A DNA stretch of 64,000 nucleotides, from NCBI GenBank assembly GCA_020744425.1, contig JAGMUV010000002.1:1594501-1658500 (forward strand), written 5' to 3'. Numbering within the stretch: position 1 is the first letter of the stretch; each line of letters starts with the position of its first letter. Under the pieces are notes generated by a model that searched no databases, was not told the DNA's origin, and was given only the letters and a program-made list of their open reading frames with translations. This DNA is from Dactylonectria macrodidyma (Eukaryota; Ascomycota; Sordariomycetes; Hypocreales; Nectriaceae). Shown here in pieces: positions 11,694 through 23,373 of this stretch. The position numbers were made by a program, and so were the translations under genes.

Positions 11694-12629
11694 TCAGCGT
11701 TTGAGGAACATGCCAAGTTTGTTGGCAACCTTTGAAACCCCAAGGACGTCTCGATATGTCAGACTTGTCCGGGTCTGGCGGACGTTGCGGCCATCGGCAA
11801 AAGCATTGGCGTCCCGGAGGAGAGACCAGTTGGCAATGTTATCGGCAGAGAGCTCAACATCCTCCTCAATGTCGGCGATTCCATGAAGGTAGTCCGTGTA
11901 GAGTTGTTCCGTTGTGATGAGAAGACTACGAGGCTCTTGCAGGATCCTCCAAGCTGGTTCCGGATCTAGGGCGCCGTCGTCTTTGCTTCGGTAGAGATTT
12001 AGGCAGAGGCTAGCGCCTAGGCTTACTGTGCAGACAACGGGCCAATACGCAGCACCATCCTATTGGAAGATGAGCATTCTGCAGGTTAGGGGATCATCTT
12101 ATGCCGTAGACTTAACTTGTGCGGCATGATGCCAATTCCTGGGGGATACTCGTTGATAAGTACATGGTTTGGCCGCTTATGTGGACTCTTATCGAATATA
12201 TGTCCAGGATGTGCTTCTTGGTAGGGGAGTGACAATAAACGGGAAATTACTGGGGCCTCAAGCCATGGAGGCAGAGGGGCGTCTAACAATTTGTTCTTGA
12301 CAAGGTCGGAGGGCCAAGTTTGGAGTCTGCGGTGCGTGAGTTGCTTCCATCTGGGCTTGGGTGCAGCGGCAATCTGGTGAGGATGGTCAGCGGTGACCAG
12401 GTGGTCAAACCAGGTAGCATACTATGTAACGTACTTTGGCTAGGATCATCTGCTCTTCTTCTTCACTGATGAAGTTGGGGATGTAGAAGGCGCTTTGGGG
12501 CATAGCAGTGACTCTGGCATCATCTAGCGATGCTGGGAGCGAGGGGTCATTCATGTGCTTGTTATCAGCACTTGCATCGTTGGGATGGCTCGTAGGAGAC
12601 GTGAGCGAATCCATAGCGTGATGCGTCAT
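11694..12629 (-). CDS. alkbh6: ALKBH6-like 2-oxoglutarate/Fe(II) dioxygenase, possible frame break
   Basis: This is an AlkB-homologue-6-type dioxygenase; its substrate is not settled, and family members act on alkylated nucleic acids. Exons are 12629-12435, 12373 to about 12116, and 12059-11694, giving about 272 residues if the frame is kept. Exon 2 has the family block PKPRWKQLTHRRLQTWP. Iron-binding His and Asp fall in MPHK|DGAAYWP at the second junction, the third ligand is probably His in YLHGI, and the Arg of RTSLTYRD should bind 2-oxoglutarate. The first intron (61 nt, phase 0) is clean. At the second, the only GT (gttaag at 12116) and AG (atag at 12060) give a +1 mismatch: the canonical join reads into a stop within about a dozen codons, although exon 3 stays open and conserved to its natural end. 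One extra G at the donor would fix it. Sequencing error, unusual splicing and recent inactivation remain possible. Confidence 0.85.
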
Positions 12630-13955
12630 TATAAGTGAGGCCTAAGCGTGATAACGAAGAAGTGGTTTAATTCTGTCCGTCGCATGCGCTTTGCCGTTCA
12701 GTGTTTCATGGGGCTGTGAAGATTAGCACGACTGGATGATGGCGATGGACAAGGGTGTGTGTTAACTGGGAGCAACAAAGAAGTGGGAACAGGCTCGTCA
12801 GGTGGCGGCACACGTGCCGCTAATAAGAGGGAGAGTTTTGGTGAGGGCGAAATGCCGACGCGAGCTAATAATAATAACACAGTGTTGATGAAACGTGACC
12901 GGGATTGGGGGACATGATGGAAAAGGCAGGAGGGATAGCCTACGTGCCAAGTAGATACCTACGTTCATGTGTGTTGAAGATGGACACCTACATGAGATTA
13001 AAAGCAGGATTGTAGTCTAGATAGGTAGGTAGGTAGCTTGGACTGAGGCGAGGTGGTGGTGGGAGCTGTGGAGTTGCTGAAACTCGAAGAATGAACAAGC
13101 CGCACTCGACTCGGGGGTACTGTGTAGGCTTCGAGAACTCTCGTGAAGCGGTGAGGAGCCACTAAAAACCAGCTCCCGGACAGGCTATGTTTGCGGCTGC
13201 GACGCTGACCATCGCTAAATTACAGTGCAACCAATTCTATTGACCACTGCTCCGCTGCCTCCCGGTACCTTTGGTTCTGTTCATTGCCCGACAGTGGTGC
13301 AACATTAGTGGACATTTAGTGGCCGGCACTGGGGGTTACCTACTGGGGGGCAGGCAAGGCAGGCTGTGTTTTGGTTTTGCTCTAATCTTGGTAGGGGACG
13401 GGAAGCAAGGAAGCAGCTACTGTACGAAGAAAACAGAAAGTGCGGCTCGAGTCGCTGTGGACCGCCGTACGCCCCCCTCGCGCCGGGCCAATCACAGCGT
13501 CGCCAGCCTCGACCTGTGCTGGGAGGACAGACTTTGTCTCGCGGCCTGGGCGAAAGTCCCATTTTCATCTGTCATTCCCAAACAAGGTTCGTTCAGCTTC
13601 GAGCCGACGCCGACAATAGACATTCGCCGCATCCATCTCATCCATCTCATTCAGCTTCTCGCGACTCCTCGATCGTCCGTTGCATCGCCTCTCCGTCCCG
13701 GTGCCGCTGCGGTGCATTTTTTGCGAGCCCGCGCCCGCGTCTGCGTCCTCGACTGCCATTACCGATCCGCGCCTGTTGCTCGCCGCCTCCTCCTCCACAG
13801 GCCCCCCCCAAAAACACGTCTTTACCTCAGAGCGATAGGGGCTGGTTCTGTCCAGCAACCCGCCCTCGACGCGAATCAATCGCCCCCGACCCGTCGACCG
13901 TCGCCATCATCTCCAGGATGGTGGTAGCTACTCGTCCTCCTCGCAGGTAAATGAT
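12630..13955. promoter_or_regulatory. Divergent intergenic region, ALKBH6-like and Hos4-like genes
   Basis: These 1.3 kb separate the two divergent start codons and must hold both promoters. A TAGG tandem tract lies at 13022-13037. The last 300 nt before 13956 are pyrimidine-rich on the plus strand, as is common near fungal transcription starts. I see no gene. One out-of-frame ATG sits five bases upstream of the Hos4-like start. Confidence 0.5.
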
Positions 13956-16900
13956 ATGGATGCGCAGAATGCTGCCCAGCCCGACCAGACGAGGCCTGCT
14001 GGCGCTTCCCCTCAGCGGCCTGGCCCCCGGCGTGAGACCACTTCCTCGCCCGCGCCTGTGAGCTCGAGGCCCGGCTCCCCCTTCAAAGATTCACGCTCGG
14101 CTGCGAATTCCTCCACCGTCATTGTTGCCGACGTCGACGCCCCCGAAGACCGCGATTCGGATGCTGAGACCATTGTCCTCCCCGGTAAAGATGGCCACTC
14201 CCCCTCCAAGGCCCGCAAGGTGAGACAGGAAGACAAGAGCGACGACGGCGACGCCTCAAAGTCCCGGTCCAAGATTTCCGCCCCCCGTGACGGCGATAAG
14301 TCCGCTGTTCCCAGTCGCCTCACCGACGTTGTCAGGAAGAAGCGCTTGTCAGGCCATCTCGACCGCGATAAGCAGGCTCGAAACAAGGACGCTGCCTCCA
14401 GTGGCTTGAGCTCGGCACCTGCGTCCCCACCCCAACATCAGCGTAAACATCGCCCACGCTCTGACGACCCCCGCTCCTCTTCCGAGTCAGAACAACCGCA
14501 CCCAAGGGCTCCCAAGACGACGCTGCGCGACAAGCTCAAGTCCGGCGAGCGCTTGCTTCCCCACAAGCGCAAGGTACCCAGGCTGGACTCCGACGACGAG
14601 GCTGACGGCCGCAAGGTCCGGCGTCAACGCACCATTAGCGTAGGCAACGATACTATCCGTGTGCCGAGGGAATCCAAATCCGTGTCATCTAAGCCGCACC
14701 ACGAATCTCGGTCCATCTCTCCGCACGCTCGAACCCATCGACGAAGCGCCTCCTCCCAACTGCCCTCGTACTCCTCCAACGGCCTCGGTCAGAAGAAGAA
14801 GCGCATACCAACTCCACTGCAGCCTACCGAATATCATTCTGATGAGTCTTCTGCCAGTGGAAGCCCTCACCCTCGCAGTTCCAAGCTCCGCGGTCTAGCG
14901 CAACCTACCGGCGGAGACCCTAACGCCTCGCCAGCCAAACTGGCGCCCCATAAGAAACATCTAGATGCTCACGGCCAGACCTTCCTAGCCCGTGCCTGCG
15001 CTCGTGGGGAGTACGATGGTGCCAAGCACCGGCTTGGCGAGCGGCCCGAAGACCTGAACGTTGCTGATTACGCTGGCAATACTCCCTTGCAAATTGCTGC
15101 AATTAACGGTTGCGAGGACATTGTAAAGCTCCTGATCGAGGCTGGTTGCAATCTGGACTGTGTCAACTACGACAAAGACACTCCATTGCTAGACGCTGTT
15201 GACAATGGCCACCTTGGCGTGGTAAGGCTCTTGCTGGATGCCGGCGTCAACCCCCGCAAAGCCAACGTCAACGGCGAAGAACCCATCGACCGAGTGAGCG
15301 ACGACACAGAGAATGCAGACGAGATTAGAAGTGTTCTTATTGAGGCCAAAAAACGAGCAGGTGAACGGCAACGGACCTCTGAAGACCGCCACTCCCACCC
15401 TGAATACCATGATGCTCGCGATTCTCACGCGCCGGACAGCCCTCGTCAATCCCCAGCCAACCCGTCAGGGCATGGTGGACGAAGGGGTGGCACGGTGCGA
15501 TCGACAAAGACAAGAAATGACCTGCTTTACATGCCCCTCGACGACAAAACTCTCCGACAAGCTGCTGGGCGCGGTGACGAAGAGACCGTTGCCAGAATAC
15601 TGCAGGTCAAGGAGGGTTATGATGATCCCGAGTCAATGGTTGCTGCCGCGAGAGGTGGTCATGACCTGGTCATTCAACTACTACTTGGTTTGGGGGGAGC
15701 CCGTCCGGATCCCTCACCTATCAATTCGACACAAGCAGAGTTTGCGACACCGATACTTGCAGCCATTGGGCAAGAAAACATTAAAGTCCTAGAGCTGCTC
15801 CTGGAACAACAAGGATTTGATCCAACCAGACGCTTTGAAGGCGAAACGTACTATGAGATCGCCCGAAGACGACAAGGGACGAACTGGGTGGAAGAAGAAC
15901 ATATGCTGAAGAATGCATATGACGAGTACAAACGTAACCACAAGGATGCAGTCAAGACGAAGCCCCCAAACCGACGCGAGCGTGAAAGGGAGCGTGAAGA
16001 ACGGGACGCCAAGCGGGCCAAGCGAGCCGAGACCAAGGAAGAAGTCCGGCTACTCAAGCGAAACCTGTCGAGCCCTTCGCGTGAGACTGAGCCCAAGAAG
16101 AAGGCCGCCCCGGCGAAGCATACCAGTCCCAGAGAGAAGCGAAGGACTGAATCCATGACAAACCATAGCGATGAAGCCTTACCAAAGCGCGGCCCTGGAC
16201 GACCTAAGAAGGAGGATCGAATCTCCTCCATCACCGTTTCTGATCGCGAACTTTCACCCACCGCCTCCCACAAGCAACTCAAGACAAAGCGTACTGAGTC
16301 TGACGCCGCTGGGGTATCATCAGAAGGCGAAGCTGTGAAACCAAGGCGGAAACTTGTTTCCAAAGGCGAGCTTCGGGGAGAGCGAGAAAAGCAACGGCGA
16401 GCTAGTATGGTGTCCAATGCCTCATCCCTCAAAGACCACCCCATGAGCCCCCATGACTTGAGGCATGACGAGCCTTCTGAAAAGCATAGGAGTGACAAAT
16501 TGTCCGAAAAGTACCACGATCGTACCAAAGCCCTGAAACGAGACGAGTCGCGGGATCGCCTTGTAGTATCTGGGGACGGGACAGCCAAACGTCATCGAAC
16601 CAGCATTACACCCGATCGGCCTAGCAATGGCGACAAGGATGACGGCGAAGTTCCTCTGAAACGGCGAAGACTTGACGGCGAAGGTAAGGAGAAGCGGCAA
16701 AAGCGATCCCTCTCCTCAGACGAGCGACCTCGAAAATCCAATGGTCCTCAGGATCAACCGTCCAAACTTTCGTCTAAGTCGTCTAGCCTGAAGAATCATG
16801 ATGATGAGCGCCGGGGGGTTCGACATGACCTTCTCCGTGGAGACTCATCCCGGTCTAGTGGCAGTGAGAAGCAGACCCGTGTCAAGTCAGAAGATGTTGA

Positions 16901-18594
16901 TGTGGACATGCAAGATGCCGATATGATAAAATCTTCCGCCGACGCTCACGCCAAGGCCGCTCGAGATAAGGAAGCTGAGCAAGAGAAACAGCGTATTTTG
17001 GAACAGGAAGAAGCAAAGAAGAAAAAAAAGGAGGAGGAGGAGAAGAAACGCGTTGAAGCTGAAGAGAAGAAGAAGCGCGAGCAAGAAGAAACGCGACGAA
17101 AGGCTGAGGAAGAAGAGGTAAAACGGAAAGACGAGGAGAAGAAGCGGAAGGAGGAAGAGGAACGTGAGGCGGAGCAGAAAAAGAAGGAGGAGGAGGAGGA
17201 ACGTAAACGTCGTGAAGAGGAGGAGAAGTTGCGACGTGAGGCTGAAGAAAAGGCACGCCGCGACGAGGAAGAGAAGCGCAGAGTGGAGGAGGAGAGGAGA
17301 AAGAAGGAAGAGGAGGAGCGTAAGCAACGTGAAGAAGAGGAGAGACTCCATCGCGAGCAGCTTGAGAGGGAAGCGGCCGAAGAAGCTCGGCGACAACGTG
17401 AAGAAGAAGAGCGTAAGGAACGCGAGCGACGAGAAAAAGCCCACCGGGAGGAGTTGGAGAAAAAACGAGCTGCTCGCGAAGCCGAGCTACGGCGGATGCG
17501 AGAAGAGCAAGAACGTCTACGGCTGGACAAGCTGCCCCCTTTGCTCAGGTGGCTCGATACGTGCTCGAACCCCAAACTTCCTGCCGTCGCAGAGCGGTTC
17601 AAACGCATGCAGGGCGTCAGATACGACACCATCCGACCTGAGGCCAACGCGACTACAGAAGGCCGTGAGCAATGGGTCCTCAACACGCATGTTGCTCTCT
17701 TACTCGGGGAGAAGGATCTTGATCTCTCTAGATGTATGTTGTAAATTCCGCCAATTCTCTGTGTATACGCTAACATGACTCCTAGACACTGCTTGGGAAC
17801 GCGTCCCAGTTACTCCTCTCGCTAAGAAATCGCTTTGGAGAGTCGAGTGGAAACTGTACTCTCTAGTTTCTGAGAAGCTATGGGATCTCGGACAGCAACT
17901 CCCAGACTACTATGGTGACGAAGATCCATGTTCCTTGCGATTTCAAACGAAGGAACGACTAAAGATGGAGGCTTGGGATCGTTTCCTCAACACCGACATG
18001 TTCTTTGTAAAGGTACGTCTGGAAGTCTTGACAAGGGCCTGGGGCCGGTTGCTGACTTGTGTCTAGGTGTCGGATTTGATGTATACCGTTCCTAATGTCC
18101 CACACCTTCGAAATATACGACTGGGAGTGGAATACCGCGAGCTCTTGGAGACGGAGGAGCAAGGAATCGGCTGGAAAGCAGCGCAGAAATGGAAGTCGGA
18201 CCCGGACGCAAGTCGCTACCATGGATTTGCCCCCCGATACAAGTACTACAACAACGGATCAATGGTGAGCGAGGACATGCCTTCGGTGCACCAAACGAGT
18301 AAAGTACCGTTCCCCGAAAAACGAGTTCCTCGTCGAGGCCTGGTGCAAGTGTACCCAGACGACCCGGAATACGCCCGGATGTGTCTGGAACAGGGCCTGG
18401 AGCACCTCTTGAATGGCCACATGAGTCCACTCCAAGTGAACGGCGTTCACTCGTCACCAATTAGCCAGAAATCTGCCACACCAGCTGGGTCTGTGACAAA
18501 TGGCACGGCAAAGGTTCTGGCCTCCAGCACACCGAACGAGCACATGGCCATGAATGGAACTTTGACGAACGGCATAAACGGATCCTCGAACTGA
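13956..18594 (+). CDS. Ankyrin-repeat protein, Hos4-like Set3 complex subunit
   Basis: The product is a large nuclear-type protein of 1510 residues resembling yeast Hos4, a subunit of the Set3 histone deacetylase complex. Exons are 13956-17733, 17786-18012 and 18067-18594, with introns of 52 and 54 nt that keep the frame. Residues 1-330 are disordered and rich in Ser, Arg and Pro. Ankyrin repeats occupy about 338-450, including GNTPLQIAAINGCEDIVKLL, and a second ankyrin-like group about 520-640. An AT-hook-like motif, KRGPGRPKK, lies near residue 745. Residues of about 1000-1190 form a Lys/Glu/Arg-rich coiled coil, coded by an almost pure purine tract. The C-terminal 320 residues form a globular region whose function I cannot name. 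Hos4 identity rests on the ankyrin block; Set3-complex membership is inferred. A different ankyrin family is possible. Confidence 0.8.
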
Positions 18595-19838
18595 GCACAA
18601 CACGGAACCGGCTGCGGCCCGGGAACGATAATGGAGAAGAAGACGTTTGATAGTGTATCTGTTTTTTGAGATTCTCTTTGTCAGGGTAACGACTATGAAT
18701 GGCGCAGACATGCAGACAGGCAGACATAGCTCCTCGTCTGGTGTCTTCTTTTTTGTTTTATATATGAATGTCGGCGGGCGGATGTCTACCTGGGTGGGAT
18801 AGGTTGGGATAGGCAAACGACAACGGAGGCGCTCGACAATGGCACTTCGGATTTTGGATGTCGGAGACTGGAAGAGATGATGAGGGACTTGAGGATTTGA
18901 GGACCCGTGGACTTTGTGGAATTGTGGAAGAAGAAAGGAAGAGCGAGCGAGCGAGCGAGCGAGCAAGCAAGCAAGCAGTGGTTGAGAGCTTTTGATGTCA
19001 GAGCTACGCGGGAAGCAGCTCCAAGTTGGGGGCTTTTGGCTCAATGGCCATGTAACGAGCTTCAGGTAACGCAATAGATCAGTTGCCGATACAAACAAGA
19101 AAGATGCTCGCGTGTTTCAGGTGCGTGACCATGTTGCCATGCGTTGCGAGTCAGGTACGGATAGAGGTGAGTTGAAGGTCTAAGTGGCTTGCCAGGGTGC
19201 CTGGTAAAGATTGATTGCATGTCTCGGATGCGGACATTAAGGCACCGAGCCGAGGCTTGGTGGGGCGGCTAGAATGGTGAGGAAGTTGGTGATGAGACTA
19301 GAGCCGTATGAGAGATGAGAGATTGGTAGGTAGAGAGGGAGAGAGACAGCCAATACGACGCCTGGAAATAGCTGGTAATTATGGGCTGACGGAGGGGCGT
19401 CTTGCGGATGATGAATGAGTGGGCGCGGTTGAAGCGGAAAACGATACCGAGTCAAGCTTGATACTACCGTGAAATTGAAGCATAAAACCTAACGTCAGAG
19501 CGTGAAATCTACGATACAGTATGAAATATCAAGAGTTGTGTGTGCGGGAAGGTGTGAAATGTTAGAGCCTGAATGGTGGGGCCCGCTGGCTGGCTGACAT
19601 CACACTCTCCTCGCTCAGTGGGTGGTGGCGGTTACGACCACAGCAAAAATTTACCCCACCGTCCAGACAATTCCATCACACGCAATTGCAACTATCACAG
19701 AGGGACTCGTCACACGCCTAGCGACGGAGAAACCAGACCCAGCATCTGCATCCTGTGCTAGACCCTGCTTTAGACTCGGACTCGGACTCATAATCAGCCT
19801 CATACAGCAGCAGCCGCAGCAGTCGCCCAGCCGCCGCC
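18595..19838. other. Intergenic between Hos4-like gene and DRG1
   Basis: This contains the 3' flank of the Hos4-like gene and the DRG1 promoter. It includes a tetranucleotide tract, GCGA then GCAA units, at about 18942-18976, and a purine tract near 19330. I find no gene. The 200 nt before the DRG1 start are CA-rich. Confidence 0.55.
18942..18976. repeat. Tetranucleotide repeat, GCGA then GCAA
   Basis: About five GCGA units pass directly into about three GCAA units. The change is a single-base transition shared by consecutive units, as expected of a slipped microsatellite. Confidence 0.9.
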
Positions 19839-21664
19839 ATGTCGACGACGGTAGACAAGGTTCGTTGATTTGACGCCCGTCCGCGGAGGAGGCCAACAGT
19901 CGCATTTGTAGAAGTCTGTCGCTAACACGAGGTGTCTATAGATCAAGGAGATTGAGGCCGAAGTACGTTCACCATCAACCCCCTCTCGACCAGACACGCC
20001 CCCGACCTCGGTCCCCGTCGCTCTAACCCGCCCGATAGATGGCCAAGACCCAGAAGAACAAGGCGACATCGTATCATTTGGGCCAACTCAAGGCCAAGCT
20101 GGCTAAGCTTAAGCGCGAGCTGTTGACGCCCTCCAGCAGCGGTGGCGGCGGTGCCGGTGCCGGCTTTGATGTGGCTAGGACCGGTGTTGCCAGCATTGGC
20201 TTCATCGGCTTCCCCTCGGTGGGCAAGAGTACGTTGATGAGCCGCTTGACGGGCCAACACTCCGAGGCCGCTGCATACGAGTTCACCACCCTCACATCGG
20301 TGCCTGGTCAGGTTGTCTACAATGGTCAGTTTCCCCTCGCCACTTAGAGTCGGGCTTCCCGCTTGGCCCCCAATGCTCTTCCTCTTCCACCTCCTCGTTG
20401 TAGGAAGCGCGGCCGTCTGCAGCTTGTTGCTTCATGCCCCAATGCCCATCGCCAATGCCGTGGCTTCTTCCTTTGGCTGACTTCGAATGGCTCAGGCGCC
20501 CCCTTGCAAATGATTGATCTCCCCGGAATTATCGAGGGTGCCAAGGATGGACGAGGACGAGGTCGACAGGTCATTGCCGTCGCGAAGACAGTTCATCTGA
20601 TCTTCATCGTGTTGGACGTGAACAAGCCCCTAACCGACAAGCGAGTCATTGAGGCCGAGCTGGAGGGTTTCGGCATCCGCATCAACAAGCAGCCTCCCAA
20701 CATTACCTTCAAGAAGAAGGACAAGGGTGGCCTGAACATCAGTCACACCGTGCCTCTGACCCATATTGACACCGATGAGATCAGGGCCGTCATGAGCGAG
20801 TACCGCATCAACTCAGCTGATATTGCCATCCGATGCGATGCTACCATTGACGATCTGATCGACGTCCTGGAGGCCAAGAGCCGAAGGTGAGTGAAAGCCG
20901 CTAGGGATTCAATATGTCCAGGGCAAGAGACCATGGTATGCTAACGCCCGCTGCCAGTTACATTCCCGTAGTTTACTGCCTGAACAAAATCGACGCCATC
21001 AGCATCGAAGAGCTGGATCTCCTCTATCGTATCCCCAACGCGGTGCCAATCAGCTCAGAGCACGGGTGGAACATCGATGAGCTGATGGAAGCCATGTGGG
21101 ACAAACTCAACCTAGTCCGCGTGTATACGAAGCCCAAGGGCAAGCAGCCAGACTATTCGCAGCCGGTCGTTCTCCGGTCCTCGCGTTGCACCGTCGAAGA
21201 CTTTGTAAGTTGTCTCCCGTGGCGACTCTTCTCTCTCCCCCACGCCACGCGGAGCACTGGGCGCCGTCACACCTCACCGGTTGAGTGATTGCTGACTGAA
21301 GATGCCTGTCCAGTGCAACGCCATCCACAGAAGCATTGCGGAGGTGTTCAAAACGGCTATTGTATACGGAAAGTCCGTCAAGCACCAGCCCCAAAGGGTC
21401 GGTCTGGGACACGAGTTGTGTGACGAGGATGTTGGTGAGTAAAACCCTCACCCCCGGACCTCAAGATGCGGCCAAGCGCGGGCACAGGGATGTGAATTTT
21501 GAGGCCACCCAGATCACCTGCCCGAAACCTGTTGGGATGTTGCGTATTTGGCTGGCCGAGGCGTCATCTCCCTGGCCTGCTCTGCGCAGCCCAAATTGCC
21601 ACGGAGTGGATGGATGTTGTAGCCATGCTAACTGTGTTTGAAAGTCACTATTGTCAAACGATGA
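19839..21664 (+). CDS. rbg1: DRG1/Rbg1 developmentally regulated GTPase
   Basis: This is a conserved OBG/DRG-family GTPase that associates with translating ribosomes in the cytoplasm, usually with a DFRP partner (Tma46 in yeast). Seven exons: 19839-19859, 19942-19962, 20039-20324, 20496-20886, 20958-21204, 21314-21434 and 21645-21664. They give 368 residues, against about 367 for animal DRG1. Exons 1 and 2 are seven codons each and code MSTTVDK and IKEIEAE, matching the DRG1 start. The G1 loop GFPSVGKST lies at about residue 71, the G3 motif DLPGIIEGA near 117, and the G4 motif NKID near 248. The C-terminal TGS domain spans about 290-368, and the last exon codes only the final six residues and stop. 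All phases agree, and the last intron (210 nt) is the longest. Confidence 0.96.
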
Positions 21665-23340
21665 TGAAAACTTGAATTGAGATGAAGGGGGAGGGAATCC
21701 TCCGGGAAGCGCTGCAGCGTTTGTTGGTCGGCTGGATGACTTTGAGAGCCGCGTTGCGTCAGATCAGATGTAGCAACATAAGCCTAAGCACAATCGCGAA
21801 CTAGGGTCAACCTGTACGTTGGCCTCGCTTCGATGGTCTAGGGATCACGAAGAGGACCAACGTCACGGAAGCCTGCATCCCACATCGGGATGATGGGCAC
21901 GGAATACAAAGGTCAATAAGGGCAGGGCTGACACGCGATGCGCGGCTACGAGCAAGTATGGCCGATGCGGAGACCTCAACTCGGCCAGACACGATAATGA
22001 TCAGCGACATACTGTAGTTTCTAGGTGGGAAAGTGGCGTGTGCACTTAAAACAGCAAAAGGCTGGTGTGCTATGACTGGGGGGAGAAGACAATGGACAAG
22101 GGATTGGGAAAAGAGAGACAGGGTGCGTACAAGGGAACATGGGGGCCCTGGGACAAGAGCAAAAGTCATCAAGCGGTGGATATTGGGTTTGTCCCTCCAG
22201 CAATAATTAAGAGACATTTCTCGACGACGGTCCGCTTTATCATGCGTTGCGTGGCCACGAGACGCCACCATCTTCATCTCCATTCCTGCCTGTCTTGGGA
22301 GGTTCGATGATCGAGTTCTAGAGGCCAGATGCTCGAGGCTTGAGGTTCGAGGCTCAAAGCTCGTGGTCCAAGGCTGAGTGTGAGAGCCGGAAAGAACAAG
22401 GACCATGGGCCTAGACAAAGGACGCAGTGGTTCGACCTGCATAGCCGAGGGCCTCTCGATCTGCGGCCGTCTTTCCCAGCAAAAGCGTGGGATGCAGGCG
22501 GGGGTGAAACAGGCCTCTGTTCTTGGCTTGCATCGGGCGCTTAGAGAGTCGCTGACTGGGCTGGCTTACATTGTACACAATTTATCCTGGGGCTCTAGGC
22601 CCTTAGACCGGGGAGGCTTCGGGACGTTGTCGAGCCCTCCGCCTTTCACGACGCTTCTCTTGCCGCCGAGCAAGATGGCGATGGTGGGTCGGCAGCGGGA
22701 CTAGCGGGGGCCTGACGGACACCATCGATGAAATCGAAATCGCCGAGGGTCGTTGACTCGTCCTGACTCGCTTGCCGGGGCCATGTGCTTGGAGGGTCCG
22801 GCTGTCTGACTTTGGAGCTTGTCTTTGCGCCTTCTGCTGTCCAAGGGACCTAGTCCATGATCTGTGTTTGCTACTGTGCATAGCAAAGTCTCTGGCTGAG
22901 ACCGGGCTGGATTGCGAGCGTCGTCAACAGACAGGGGTGGAAAGCCACCATGGAGGGCAGGCATCATTTGAGGGGAGGGGACATGGGGGGATGTCGATGG
23001 GGCACGAGCTCTCTTTCGGCATGGCATTCGAAAGGGAATCTCCAGCGAGGCGACCAGCGGCGGGAGCGAGGGACGGCCGGCGTGCCGCGTGCATGGCATG
23101 ACAATACCTAGCCCGGGGAGGCACAGACCTTCAGGGAAGTTCAGTCCTTCAAAGATTGAGCGGCCGACTCCACACCACGTAGAGTGGCTGCAGGGAGGAG
23201 GTGGAGACGGACTGCGGACTGCATGGACGTTTGCTTTTTTGGCGGCGATGGCTAGCCTTGCCTTGCTGGGGTGGTAGACGACGGACGTGAACTGAGGGCG
23301 GCCATGACCAATGATACACGCTGCAGCCCTGGCGAGACCA

Positions 23341-23368
<28 letters not shown>
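23341..23368. repeat. 7-bp tandem repeat (GAGAGTT)x4
   Basis: Four perfect copies of GAGAGTT run from 23341 to 23368 and continue into a partial fifth. It lies in the gene-free region upstream of the CENP-B-type gene. Confidence 0.95.

Positions 23369-23373
<5 letters not shown>

Noticed and set aside
16946..17776. 276-codon antisense frame within the Hos4-like gene
   Set aside because: Ser/Arg/Phe-rich translation of a purine tract; no start context or domain.
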